From the NCBI RefSeq assembly GCF_932274485.2, contig NC_065886.2, positions 47,603,501 through 47,667,500 of the forward strand: a stretch of 64,000 nucleotides of DNA, read 5' to 3'. The notes under the pieces are model-generated. The model worked only from the letters and a program-made list of their open reading frames with translations. It was not told the origin of the DNA and made no database searches. The position numbers and the translations under genes were made by a program. Positions 10,030 through 19,959 of this stretch are shown here, in pieces. Each line of letters starts with the position of its first letter. Position 1 is the stretch's first letter. Source of the stretch: Patella vulgata (taxonomy: Eukaryota; Mollusca; Gastropoda; Patellidae).

Positions 10030-11735
10030 GTAATGCCAAAAAACTAGGCGTAATATTACAACGCTTTGATCTAGTAAATCTCATATATGAACCAACTAAC
10101 TTTACAACCCATCCCGGAACATGCATAGATCTGTTTATTACAAATAAAAGGTATATCTTATTTCTAAATATACAGTATTGCACCCTATACGTAGTACTCA
10201 TTCGTTAATAACTGTAGAAATTAACTTTAACACCTATAAACAATTATCATATAGACGGAAAATCAGAAATTATAACCAGGCTAATTTTGAAGGCTTATGT
10301 AATTCTATTAAACAAATATAATGGTCAACAACGGTTTTTAATAGTAAGGATATAAATAAATTATATAATGATTTTAATGTCCTTGACGAAAACACATCAA
10401 AATTCATTCCTAGTAAAGTAGTCACAATTAGACCCAACGATAAACCTTTTATGGACAACTGCATCCGCCTAAAAATTCGACAAAGAAACCGATCCCATAA
10501 GCGTGCCAAAAAGTCAAATAACCCAAACCATTCGCTACAGTTCCTTCCGTAAAATTAGAAATGAAGTAATTTCACTCATACGTCAAGCGAAAGGTGATTT
10601 TAAATCAAAAATCACTAATAAAAGAAATAATCATAAAGTCACATCAAATCAGTGGTGGAAACTAGTAAAATCACTTTTGAAAATGGAAAACGTAAACAGT
10701 AATAATCAAACCCCAATTAACCTCAATGGCAAAATTTATTATCATCCATTTGATATGGTGACGGTATTAAATTCATACTTTACATCTGTTTCAAAACTAG
10801 ATACCTCACATGAATTACCCCCCTTTGATGCACGCTCTGACATCACAATGAATGATTTTATCGTAACTGAACAAGAGGTTAAAGACCAATTAAAAATACT
10901 CAACTCTTCAAAGACCAGATGAAATCAGCCCATTAATTCTAAAAAACATATCTCCCGCCATTGTAATTCCATTAACTAGTCTATTTAACCTGTGCCTTAC
11001 AACTAAACAACTTCCAGACATATGGAAAACTTCACATGTCACAGCCGCCTTTAAAGGGAAGGGTGATCCACAATTACCGGAAAATAATCGCCCCATTTCC
11101 TTAACGTGCACAATTTGTAAGATTTTTGAAAAAATTATCCTAAAACACCTGTACAACTTTATTAAAAAATATGATTTATTATCTAAACATCAGTCAGGAT
11201 TTCAAAAAAATGATTCAACAATAAACCAACTTCTTGTGATATATATATAATATAATCATAAGTAATCTAGATAAAGGGAAAGAGCTTAGCTTTGTATTCT
11301 GTGATATTTCTAAAGCGTTTGATAAAGTCTGGCACATGGGAATTACATATAAGCTACGAAAGTAAATTTATGTGATTGGATATACAATTATTTAACAAAT
11401 CGTAAACAATGTGTTGTCCTTGAAGGTTTTCAATCACCACCTTATTTGTCAGTTGAATCCGGGGTTCCCCAGGGATCAATACTCGGTCTTTTTCTATTCT
11501 TAATATACATAAATGATATTTCAGACAATCTAGATAACAATGTACGATTATTTGCTGACGATACGTCCTTATTTGCAATTATAAATGATAACCCTTTAGA
11601 AACTGCTAATTCAATCAATAGTGATCTGAAGCTAATATCAACGTGGGCAAATAAATGGCAAATAAAATTTAACCCAAATAAAACTAAAAACTTAATATTC
11701 ACACGTAAAAAAAAAATAATCATCCTAATGTTAAT
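10030..11735 (+). mobile_element. LINE retrotransposon: endonuclease tail and reverse transcriptase, 5' truncated
   Basis: Starts inside the endonuclease domain (LQRFDLVNLIYEPTNF..DLFITN, 10055-10150). The linker follows (SNQWWKLVKSLL, ~10650), then the RT: PLTSLFNLCL..LPDIWKTS..GKGDPQLPENNRPIS (10965-11100), FCDISKAFDKVWH (~11300), SGVPQGSILG (11455-11490) and the catalytic FADDT (~11550-11565). It stops abruptly near 11735 where Tc1 sequence begins. Several frame breaks, so inactive. The clade looks Jockey/CR1-like, but I cannot settle it by eye. The C-terminal part is probably at 16413-16985. Confidence 0.88.
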
Positions 11736-11739
11736 CATC

Positions 11740-12612
11740 TAATAGGTAGGCTCTATGCTGGTCAGTCTGTGGTCACTGTTGCAAGAGCCTTTAATTGTTC
11801 ACGCCAGACAATAATTAATCTTAGAATGAGAGTGCTTCAAACTGGAACTATTGCCGACCGCCCAAGGGCGGGAGCGCCACGTGTGACGTCACTCCAGGAA
11901 GATCAAGCAATACGATTACGTCATCTTAGAAACAGATTTGTCACTGCAACCTCCACAAGTAGAGAGATGTTTGGTGGAAGGGTAACTGCACAAACTGTTC
12001 GAAGTCGCTTGCAGGCTGCTGGTCTTCGAGCTCGGAGGCCCTATAACGGACCAATATTGACACCTCTTCATCGCCGTAACCGACTTGTGTTGGCCACAAG
12101 ACACATAAGATTTACTCAAAGACAGTGGAATTCGGTTGTCTTTAGTGACGAATCTCGATTCACTTTGAGATTTGCCAATGGCAGGGTCCGAGTGTACCGC
12201 AGACGAGGTGAACGTTACGCTCAAGTATGCGTCAGAGAAGTTGACCGATTTGGTGGCGGCAGCGTCATGGTTTGGGGTTCTTTTTGTTCACATGGACGTT
12301 CTCCTCTTGTTGTTGTCCAAGGGAACTTAAATGCTGTCCAGTACAGGGATCAGATTTTGCAACCTGTTCTTCTTCCGTTTATGCAGAGACATGGGCCTGG
12401 ACTAACGTTTCAACAAGACAATGCTCGACCCCATACAACAATTGCTACCCAGAATTTTTAAAGAAATGCCGGTGTTCAAGTCCTGGATTGGCCATCGCTT
12501 AGCCCCGACCTTAATCCTATTGAACACATCCGGGACGAACTGTGTCGACGTGTTCGTCAGCAAGTGAATCCACCACTGACGTTGCAGGACCTTCAACAAT
12601 GTGATTTAGTAT
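11740..12612 (+). pseudogene. Tc1 transposase, second family, 5'-truncated copy
   Basis: Lacks the first ~20 residues and both TIRs. Otherwise it shows the Tc1 transposase in order: HTH (SVVTVARAFNCSRQTI), second HTH, FSDESRF (first D), DRFGGGSVMVWG, QQDNARPH (second D), and LSPDLNPIEH (E), again DD34E. An in-frame TAA at 12459-12461 lies between the second D and E, probably from TTA (Leu), so the product would lose its catalytic Glu. The frame continues open to ~12612. Fused at its left edge to the interrupted LINE. Confidence 0.9.
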
Positions 12613-12868
12613 TTAGCATTTATACCTACGAAAAACAGCACATTTAGCTATATATTTAACTAAGCGATGTGAAATCAAGATATAACATTTAAAGTTTTTC
12701 ATAAACCAAAAACTCGACTTTTAGCTACAATATTTTTTTATATTTACATATATGCCATTTTTGTTCTAATATTTATCTAAATATATATATTCGGAGTTAA
12801 ATCTAATGTGTTTTGCTATAAAAAAAATTAAATAATTATTAACGAATTGCGGGTGTAAGAACTATTAA
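12613..12868. other. AT-rich spacer with TTTAGCTA motifs
   Basis: No coding signal. The stretch at 12790-12840 ('taaatctaatgtgttttgctat..taaataatta') recurs at 15547-15593. The two may be flanks of one larger AT-rich repeat that also includes the array at 14085-14330. Confidence 0.45.
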
Positions 12869-13925
12869 CATAGGCGTACGGGCTCGATGACAGTTAGGGG
12901 GGCAGAACCCGAAATGCCCGAAAAAATTTCGGGTTTACAGACAGAGGCGCCGGTCTTCCTCGAGAGGCGAAGAAGCAGAGCTTACCTTGCATGGACCCCC
13001 CCCCCCCCCCAAGAAAATTTTGGAATATTTGACGGCTGCAAACACGTTTTCCTGCTATTTCAGTCCTTGAACAAAGTGGTCTATTATAGCCTAATTAAGA
13101 TGGCTGGCTCGAATTCCAATCAAAAGATCAATCGTTTACAGTCCACGAAGACCGTTAGCAGAAAATTTTGAAAATTTAACTGCCGCAAACGCGTTTTCCT
13201 GCTATTCCAGCCTGTGAATACAGCAACTTCAATTTGGTCCAATATAGCCCACCTGGCTGACCCGAATTCCAAACAACCAATCAATCGTCGCGGAGTATGG
13301 AGGCCTCACCCTCCCGGAGAAAATTTTGAAAATTTAACCACCGCATATGCGTTTCTGCTATTCTAGCCCGTGTAAGCAACTCCAACAGTATCCAATGGTT
13401 TTGTTACCTAAATCCCATTTTGAATTCCAACATTTCAATCAGACTGTTGCAGCTGCATTCACAAATAATAATCGATGCCCGAAAAATGTCGCACAAAGTA
13501 GAGTGGCTCCAGACAAAATGTTTTAATCCATAGTCAACTCAATACAAATTCGTGGTATTCAATTAAAAGATAAGTAAAATTAGTGTTTTATTAGAGTTCA
13601 GTGACAGGGAAGCAAAACTAGAAATGCCCGAAAAAATTTCAGGTTTACAGACAGCGGCGCCGGTTTTCTTCAAGAGGCGAAGAAGCGGAGCTGACCTTGT
13701 AAGGGCCCCACAAGAAACTTTTTGGAATATTTGACGGCCGCAAACGCGTTTTACTGCTATTCCAGCCCGTAAAATTAGTGTTTTATTAGATTTCGGGCAC
13801 TTTATTTTGACAAGTAGATGAAATAAAAAATTTTTTTCACTTTACCCGTCTGCCCGAAACATCAGCTTGCCCGAAAGTTAGGGGGAGCAGCTAACCCACC
13901 GGCCCCCTGGCTCGTACGCCTATGA
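12869..13925. mobile_element. MITE-like element with CATAGGCGTACG ends
   Basis: Perfect 12-bp terminal inverted repeats at 12869-12880 and 13914-13925, extended by imperfect GGGGGCAG/CAGCTAACCC segments. The 7-mer agaacta lies close to each end outside the element, a possible target duplication. The interior has four diverged copies of a 'gaaaattttgaaaatttaa..cgcaaacgcgttt..ctgctattccagcc' module (near 13010, 13155, 13316, 13720). No coding capacity. Confidence 0.75.
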
Positions 13926-14084
13926 GAACTAAGCTGAGCGTTCAGGTACCAGATAGTACTGTGTTGTGCAGTCAATGGAAAGTTGTACACTACGTCATCG
14001 TTTAATGTGAAGTCGCTTACAACAATAATTATTTTACAAACGGCGTGGTACGGTTGCGCTTTGTAAATTTAACTATATGTTTAG
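13926..14084. other. Spacer carrying TTTTACAAACGGCG
   Basis: Unannotated. The 'tttacaaacggcg' at 14033-14045 recurs in the same orientation at 15594-15606, on the other side of the Tc1 copy. Confidence 0.4.
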
Positions 14085-14330
14085 CTAAATATATAATTAT
14101 TTAGCTAAATATATAATTATTTAGCTAAATATATAATTATTTAGCTAAATATATAATTATTTAGCTAAATATATAATTATTTAGCTAAATATATAAATAT
14201 TTAGCTAAATATATATATTATTTAGCTAAATATATAAATGTTTAACTAAATATATAAATGTTTAACTAAATATATAAATGTTTAACTAAATATATAAATG
14301 TTTAACTAAATATTTTAACATTTAACTAAA
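14085..14330. repeat. AT-rich tandem array, ~20-22 bp unit
   Basis: About a dozen units of TTTAGCTAAATATATAATTA. The second half shifts to TTTAACTAAATATATAAATG, so two homogenised variants sit side by side. Tc1 copy 2 starts at its right edge. Confidence 0.92.
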
Positions 14331-14336
14331 TATATA

Positions 14337-15450
14337 CTATTCAAAAAAAGTAGGGGATATTTGATTTTTAAGTGTTATTAAAGTCACCTAATGAAACTGA
14401 CGAAGAAACAAATGACAAAATGAAATGTAGTTCACATTCATCGATTTATTCCAAATGATCGTTAGACTAAGTAAGGCACAGACTGACCATTATAAGGGTA
14501 AAATGATACCCGGGGTCAAACAGCAAAGTTACCACAGCATCACAACCAAGTCAGTAACGGGTAAATCCTCCTCTGTTTGCCAAACAAGCATTGATCCGAC
14601 GTGGCATACTCCTAATGAGACGTCTAAGGTCATTTTGGTCCAGATTGTCCCATTCCTGTTGCAACGCAGCAGCAAGTTCTTGGACATTGGCAGGACGTTG
14701 TTGACGTTGACGTAACCTCTGTTACGGCACGGCACAACATGGACTGCCAAGATGTTGTCCCGGTAGTACTGGTCTGTAACACGCCCTGCAACAACATGTA
14801 AAGCCGTTCTTCCAGCAACAGTGATGCCTCCCCACACCATAACAGAACCACCCCCAAATCGATCATGTCTGATGACGTTAACGTCTTGGAAGCGCTCGTT
14901 TCGACGACGCCACACCCTCCTACGTCTGTCCAAAAAATCAACAGTGAACCTTGACTCATTTGAAAACATCACATTGCTCCAGCGTCGATTATCCCAGTGT
15001 TGACGATCCCTACACCAACGACGTCTTGCCTGAATGTGATGATCTCTCAAACAAGGGATCACGCGAGGACGTCGGGCGCGAAGGTGACCCCTATGCAGTC
15101 GATTCCGAATCGTCTGGCCACTCACTCTCACACCAGTGTCTGTTTGAAGACGAGCGCTGATCTGATTTGCTGTGATGACACGATTTCTCAAGGCCAAGGT
15201 ACGGATAAATCGATCCTGGGCTTGAGTTGTCGCCCTTGGTCGACCTGAGCGTGGTCTGTCCTGTACAGATTGTGTATCACGGTATCTGGACCATAGCCTG
15301 CTTATGACAGACTGAGAAACATTCATCGTCCGCGCCACAACCGCCTGTGTTGTGCCGATCTGTAGCATGCCAAGGGCACGTAACCTTTCATTTTGGGTAA
15401 GCCGACGCAAATCAAAATTTGATGTTTCCACCCTGGAATTCAATGCCACA
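14337..15450 (-). mobile_element. Tc1-type transposon, copy 2, truncated
   Basis: Almost identical to copy 1 (a handful of differences over 500 bp). It has the TIR and TA (14335-14336) only at its left end. The right ~235 bp, with the other TIR, is replaced by AT-rich DNA. About 170 bp matching 542-712 of copy 1 is deleted inside the gene near 14721. Confidence 0.93.
14529..15449 (-). pseudogene. Tc1 transposase, deleted copy
   Basis: A 306-residue open frame that begins MALNSRVETSNFDLRRLTQ and matches the copy 1 transposase through the HTH region and first catalytic Asp. Near 14721 the deletion removes the segment with the second Asp and the catalytic Glu and shifts the frame, so the protein cannot be catalytic. 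Could still bind TIRs (inference). Confidence 0.88.
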
Positions 15451-15628
15451 ATATTTATATATATTATGTTAAATATTGAGTTTTTGTTGTATTTTTAGTT
15501 TAAATATTAAAAGTGAAACATTTGCACAAAAGTCGAGATTTAACTTTAAATTAAATCTAGTGTTTTTTGCTATATAAAAAGCTAAATAATTAATTTACAA
15601 ACGGCGCCCCATAATACATAAAGATAGG
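15451..15628. other. AT-rich spacer
   Basis: No gene. Shares 'taaatctagtgttttttgctat..taaataatta' with 12790-12840 and 'tttacaaacggcg' with 14033-14045. Confidence 0.4.
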
Positions 15629-16412
15629 TTGCCAGGCAACGAAACATACGCCCACAGCAGCTAAATCGTCCGGGCAGTCAACAAGAGTTGTCGCATATTT
15701 TTACTTTTTTCGGTAATGAAACATTTATAATACACTAAAATCTGATTAAGAGCAACAACTCAGAAAACCATGCTAACGTTTTGTATACAAAACTTTTAAT
15801 ACTGTATCATGGATTTAGCTGTTCCAAGTCATAAAAATTCATTGAAAATCAATATACTTGTTCGTCTCAAGATCTTAAACTCTGTGTATCAATCTGAAGT
15901 CAATCGGATATTAACTTTGGCCTCTAGAAAGTCCACAAGATTTTTCAAAGTGATCAAGGACCATAACTTTGGCAGTAATTATCAGAAATCTTTGAAAATC
16001 AATAGGATTCTTCGCCTCGTGACCTCAAACACTGTGTATAAATTTGAAGTCAATCAGATATTAACTTTAGCCTTTAGAGCATCCACAAGGTTTTTTGAAG
16101 TGATCAAGGGCCATAACTCTGGCAGTAATTATCGAAAATCACTGAAAATGAATAGACTTCTTTGTCTCATGACCTTAAACACTGTGTATAAATTTAAAGT
16201 CAATCGGATATTAATTTTAGACTCTAAGAACGTCCACAAGATTTTTCAAAGTGATCAAGGGCCATAAATTTAAAGTCAATCGGATATTAACTTTCGCCCC
16301 TAGAGTGTCCACAAGCAATTGTGGACGCCGGACCGACGGACGGACGGACGGACCGACGGACGGACGGGGGCGACGACAATATACGACCACATTTCAATGT
16401 GGGCGTATAAAA
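15629..16412 (+). mobile_element. Satellite-cored TIR element with 150-bp core
   Basis: Left end GGTTGCCAGGCAAC then CATACGCCCACA (15644-15655). The core is about three tandem units of 150-151 bp (anchors 'ccataac' at 15961, 16111, 16262). A hairpin GTCCACAA/TTGTGGAC follows near 16307-16325, then a GGAC/GACC microsatellite (16326-16366), and the right end AATGTGGGCGTATAAAA (16396-16412). The 152-residue open frame across the core exists only because the unit is 50 codons long. The ends match the elements at 34-59 kb, although the core is different. Confidence 0.85.
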
Positions 16413-16985
16413 AACCTAGTTATTTTCATTATGGAAACCGTAAGGAAAATATCATTCACTGCCAACTAAGAAATAAATCTAGTAATCTCAATAATCATCT
16501 ATTCCACCACTACCTATTTGAATCAAAAATATGTCCAAAATGCAATTCTTCGGATGAAGATAACTTCCACTTTTTCTTCTCTTGCCCATCTTATTCAGCT
16601 ATCAGAATCGAACTATTAAATTCATTAAAGGTATTCAGTGAAACTATTAATCTAGATCTAATTTTAAATGGCTCTACAGATCTTTCGAACACCTCCAATA
16701 TCTTGATTTTTGAAGCAGTCCATTATTTTATTAAAAGTACCCAAAGGTTTTGATTCGCTTTTACATATTGTTGTTTTATATCAAATAATAACATCAACTG
16801 TATTTCGTATTTCCACATGAAACTGTATATATGTTCGGTTTTACAATTTATTATATTTAATCTTTTTTTTTATGTATATGTTATATTTATCGTTTAGTAT
16901 TTTCTGTATCCCCGGGAAAGAACTTATATAGGCTTTGCCTGTTGTTCAATCCTTTTCAAATGAATAAAATATTGTTTAAACTAAA
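16413..16985 (+). mobile_element. LINE C-terminal domain and 3' end
   Basis: Translates to a LINE C-terminal region: YFHYGNRKENIIHCQLRNKSSNLNNHLF, then a Cys/His cluster CPKCNSSDED..HFFFSCP. The frame ends at 16753. The 3' UTR ends with AATAAAATATTGTTTAAACTAAAC near 16985. Together with 10030-11735 it probably forms one LINE split by the nested insertions between. Confidence 0.78.
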
Positions 16986-17600
16986 CTAATGGACAGTTTT
17001 ACAAATCATAGACGATTGTTTAAGAAAAGCGCACATTCTCATATATACTGTTTAAAAACATCAAAGGGTGACGTCATATCTATGTTTTAAGTTGTAGTAT
17101 TTGGTGATATTGGAGTGGTATTCGGGTGGTATTGGATGGTATTGGGTAGCTTGGCTAAATCGTCCCGCCAAAGGGCGCGTGATTGTTGGCGAGATTATAG
17201 GTTAGGGTTAGGGTAAGGATTGAGGCTAGGTTCAGATATAGAAGTTGGGTTGGGATTAGCGCTAGCCCTGTTTACATCTTGTGACCCATGACAAGAAATT
17301 GAACCAGCCTTATCATTTAGCACTATCCATGTAAGATAAGATAAGATTTTATTGTATCTAAACACCCCATTAGAGGCAGCATACAAATACGAACAAAAAT
17401 TTGAATGTAATTTTGAGCACATTCATTTTGCACTATTTCCAAACTACCACAGCTCTTTATCTAAATCTTACAATGTGTGTCTTTAAAATGGAATAAACAT
17501 ACATATGGTTATAGATATGGGATTATTGGATTCTCTCCTTAAATACGAGATAAACAAAGGCTGCAACAGCTTTTGCTACTGATGGGGGAGGGTTAAATAT
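16986..17600. other. Intergenic, short TTAGGG run
   Basis: Holds 'ggtattgggt'-like repetition (17100-17155) and two TTAGGG units at ~17200-17212, too short to be a telomere relic by itself. No gene seen. Confidence 0.5.
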
Positions 17601-17611
17601 CGTTGAAAAGA

Positions 17612-17869
17612 TCAGTGGAATTGCTGGGGTATTATTGAAGGCTGGGTATAAGTGGGAGATATACATAGATTGTCATATTTACCGCATTTCATTAGATAAT
17701 GTTCCTCGAGTTCTATTACTTGCAATGACCACATTTGGCAAAGACGTTGCCCTACTGGAATGTTTTTGTATTGACCTCTCTCTATTTCTAGGTTATGAGT
17801 GCTTAATCGAGGTTTTGTTAGAGCAATTTTGTGGTCCTTCATTCTAACTATATTAAGATAATCAGGCAC
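17612..17869 (-). pseudogene. LINE C-terminal fragment, second family
   Basis: The minus-strand frame reads PDYLNIVRMKDHKIALTKPRLSTHNLEIERGQY..RLCQ..EEHYLMKCGKY. This is the zinc-knuckle tail seen in LINE ORF2 proteins ('ALTKLRxSxHxLxIExGRY..RxCxxC..ExHFLxxCPxY'). Two of the usual cysteines look degenerate. No RT domain adjacent. Confidence 0.7.
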
Positions 17870-18830
17870 ACCATCAATGGTTGGTTTGGATTTAAAATAG
17901 GTTCTTTATTTCTGGTTTTGCAAACTACAAAGCTGGGTGTAGTGACTAATAAATATATTCTCTAGAGATTTATTAGGTGTCTTGGTCCCTAAATGCATTT
18001 TACCAATTTTGAATTGGTTAAAGGCCGAATACCACCCTTGTTGTAACTGAATAATATGTCCCAATCTTTATTCTAGTCAACAAATTGTACTATTTTACAA
18101 TATTCCAATTAATTGATGATACAAATTTCATCTTAACACATCTAATTTAAAAAATTGGAAAAATTCAACTAAATGATTTGAAAAGCCTAACGTAAACCTT
18201 TTCAAATGTGACTTGGATTTAAAAATATTTTCGAACCCTCTGGACAAGTAAAATAGGATGTAATGGATAATTTACACAACAGGTAGGACACTTAAACATC
18301 TAATACTTAGAATAAGGCTATTATTTATTTTCTGGAGTTGTCAAGCCAGCAAGAGTGTTATTGTCCCTTTAAGTATAGAGTTGATAGAGAAGGTCCATGA
18401 AGATTATGTACTGAGATATTCATCAAAGTTCTGTACTAATTGTATTTAATACATGTATATTGTATGCCGTTCTCAATTGACGTTCCGCTGCAACAAAATT
18501 ATCCCTCTTCTTCATACGACACTAGTACTACGTACTGACGTGGTGTGATCGTCTGATCAAATCTACAAACAATCAACTTTTTCATCAATAATTCATCATC
18601 TTATCAGATCTTACTTTTGTTTCATACTTGAAAATGCCTCTGCGTTTATTTCGATACAATACAATCTTATCTTATCTAAACCTACTCAACAGCTGTGGAT
18701 TAATTCCAACAATTTGATACCAATTTTGTGCCTTTACTGAAGGTACATGTATAGAGTGATCTGATCAAGAGATAAAGTCTTGATATTCAAGATGGCCAAC
18801 TTGAGGCATTTTCTGGTTATTTAGTGGGGT
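17870..18830. other. Intergenic, no gene seen
   Basis: AT-rich; no repeats or coding signal recognised. Confidence 0.45.
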
Positions 18831-18954
18831 AAAATATGTGACCGATTCTCTAGGACCCCGGTTTGAAGATGGTTTCTACAAGAATTCCTGCTAAAATATG
18901 TGACCGATTCTCTAGGACCCCGGTTTGAAGATGGTTTCTACAAGAATTCCTGCT
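18831..18954. repeat. Perfect 62-bp tandem duplication
   Basis: Units 18831-18892 and 18893-18954 are identical base for base. This means a very recent duplication or an assembly artefact. Confidence 0.95.
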
Positions 18955-19339
18955 AAAAGTGATGACTAATTCCGCTAGAGGGCCAAATACAAAACGGAGG
19001 TTCATTTTTTTTTTGGGGGGGGGGGACTCATAAAGTTCACTAAAGAGGTGTGTAAAATACTAAGCAGCAAAGGAACGTCAGGTTGGTATGTTACTCTGAA
19101 TAGACGCATTGGATAAAACTTGCCAAATGTTTTTATTGTATATTTGTGACCACATCTCCAACTTTACCTGAGCAATAGTGCTCCTTCCCAAAAACAGAAT
19201 TGAACTCAGGAAATGTTCTCAAATTCGCAACCTGACTTTTGAGATGGTAATGTGTTCTCCATAATTTTCATGTAACTCTTGCTGCACGTGCTGTTCACTG
19301 GGACACGCCATATAAAATGCACCCCCATACCTGGTTAAA
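18955..19339. other. Intergenic, G-run
   Basis: A (T)n(G)n run at 19008-19025; no gene. Confidence 0.45.
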
Positions 19340-19945
19340 TCATTTACACTACAACGAAAGCAGCATGCCACGACTCAGAGGAACCTGGCGCTTGGAAGAC
19401 TCGACGCTGGCCACACTGTCCAAGCCGTTGCCAATCACTTCCAGGTTAATGTTCGGACATCTACAGGCTTCAGCATCGTTTTCGGGCCACCAACACCACG
19501 GATGATCGCCTCCGAACTGGTAGACTAAGGATTACCACAAGGCGACAAGACCGCCACAGGCATCTGAGACAGCAAGTCGGACAGTGGGAACACACGGAAG
19601 ACCCATCAGTACCGATACAGTGCACCGACGTCTCACCAGAGAGAACATCCGTTGCCGTAGAACTTACCATGGACCGATCTTCACCCCTCGCCATCGACGT
19701 GAACGTCTACAGTTTGCCCAACAACACCAGAACTGGCGACACAGGCAATGGGGGCTGTTCTGTTCACAGGTGAGAGTCGGTATTGCGTAACAACTGCAGA
19801 TGGCAGGACCAGAATATGTCGTTGACGTGGCCAGCGTTATTCTAACCAATGTGTCATGGAACGAGACTAATGGGGCCGGGAGGTCCAAGCATAATGGTTT
19901 GGGGTGGAATCGGGGTGCGACAGCATGTGCAGAATCCCTTCACAC
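19340..19945 (+). pseudogene. Tc1 transposase, third family, decayed N-terminal part
   Basis: Fragments in shifting frames show the Tc1 order. First HTH at ~19380-19460 (LALGRLDAGHTVQAVANHFQV), then the R-rich linker and second HTH (RPISTDTVHRRL.., 19600-19640). RRTYHGPIFTPRHRRERLQFA and QW at 19650-19755, and the SIMVWGGIG box at 19890-19915. The second Asp and Glu region is absent; Penelope-like sequence begins at ~19960. Confidence 0.78.
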
Positions 19946-19959
19946 AGGCATCTGAGACA

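Noticed and set aside
15809-16267. 152-residue open frame
   Set aside because: Runs over 150-bp tandem units (50 codons each). The periodic peptide reflects the satellite and has no gene context.
17199-17213. TTAGGG repeats as an interstitial telomere
   Set aside because: Only about two perfect units; too few to claim.
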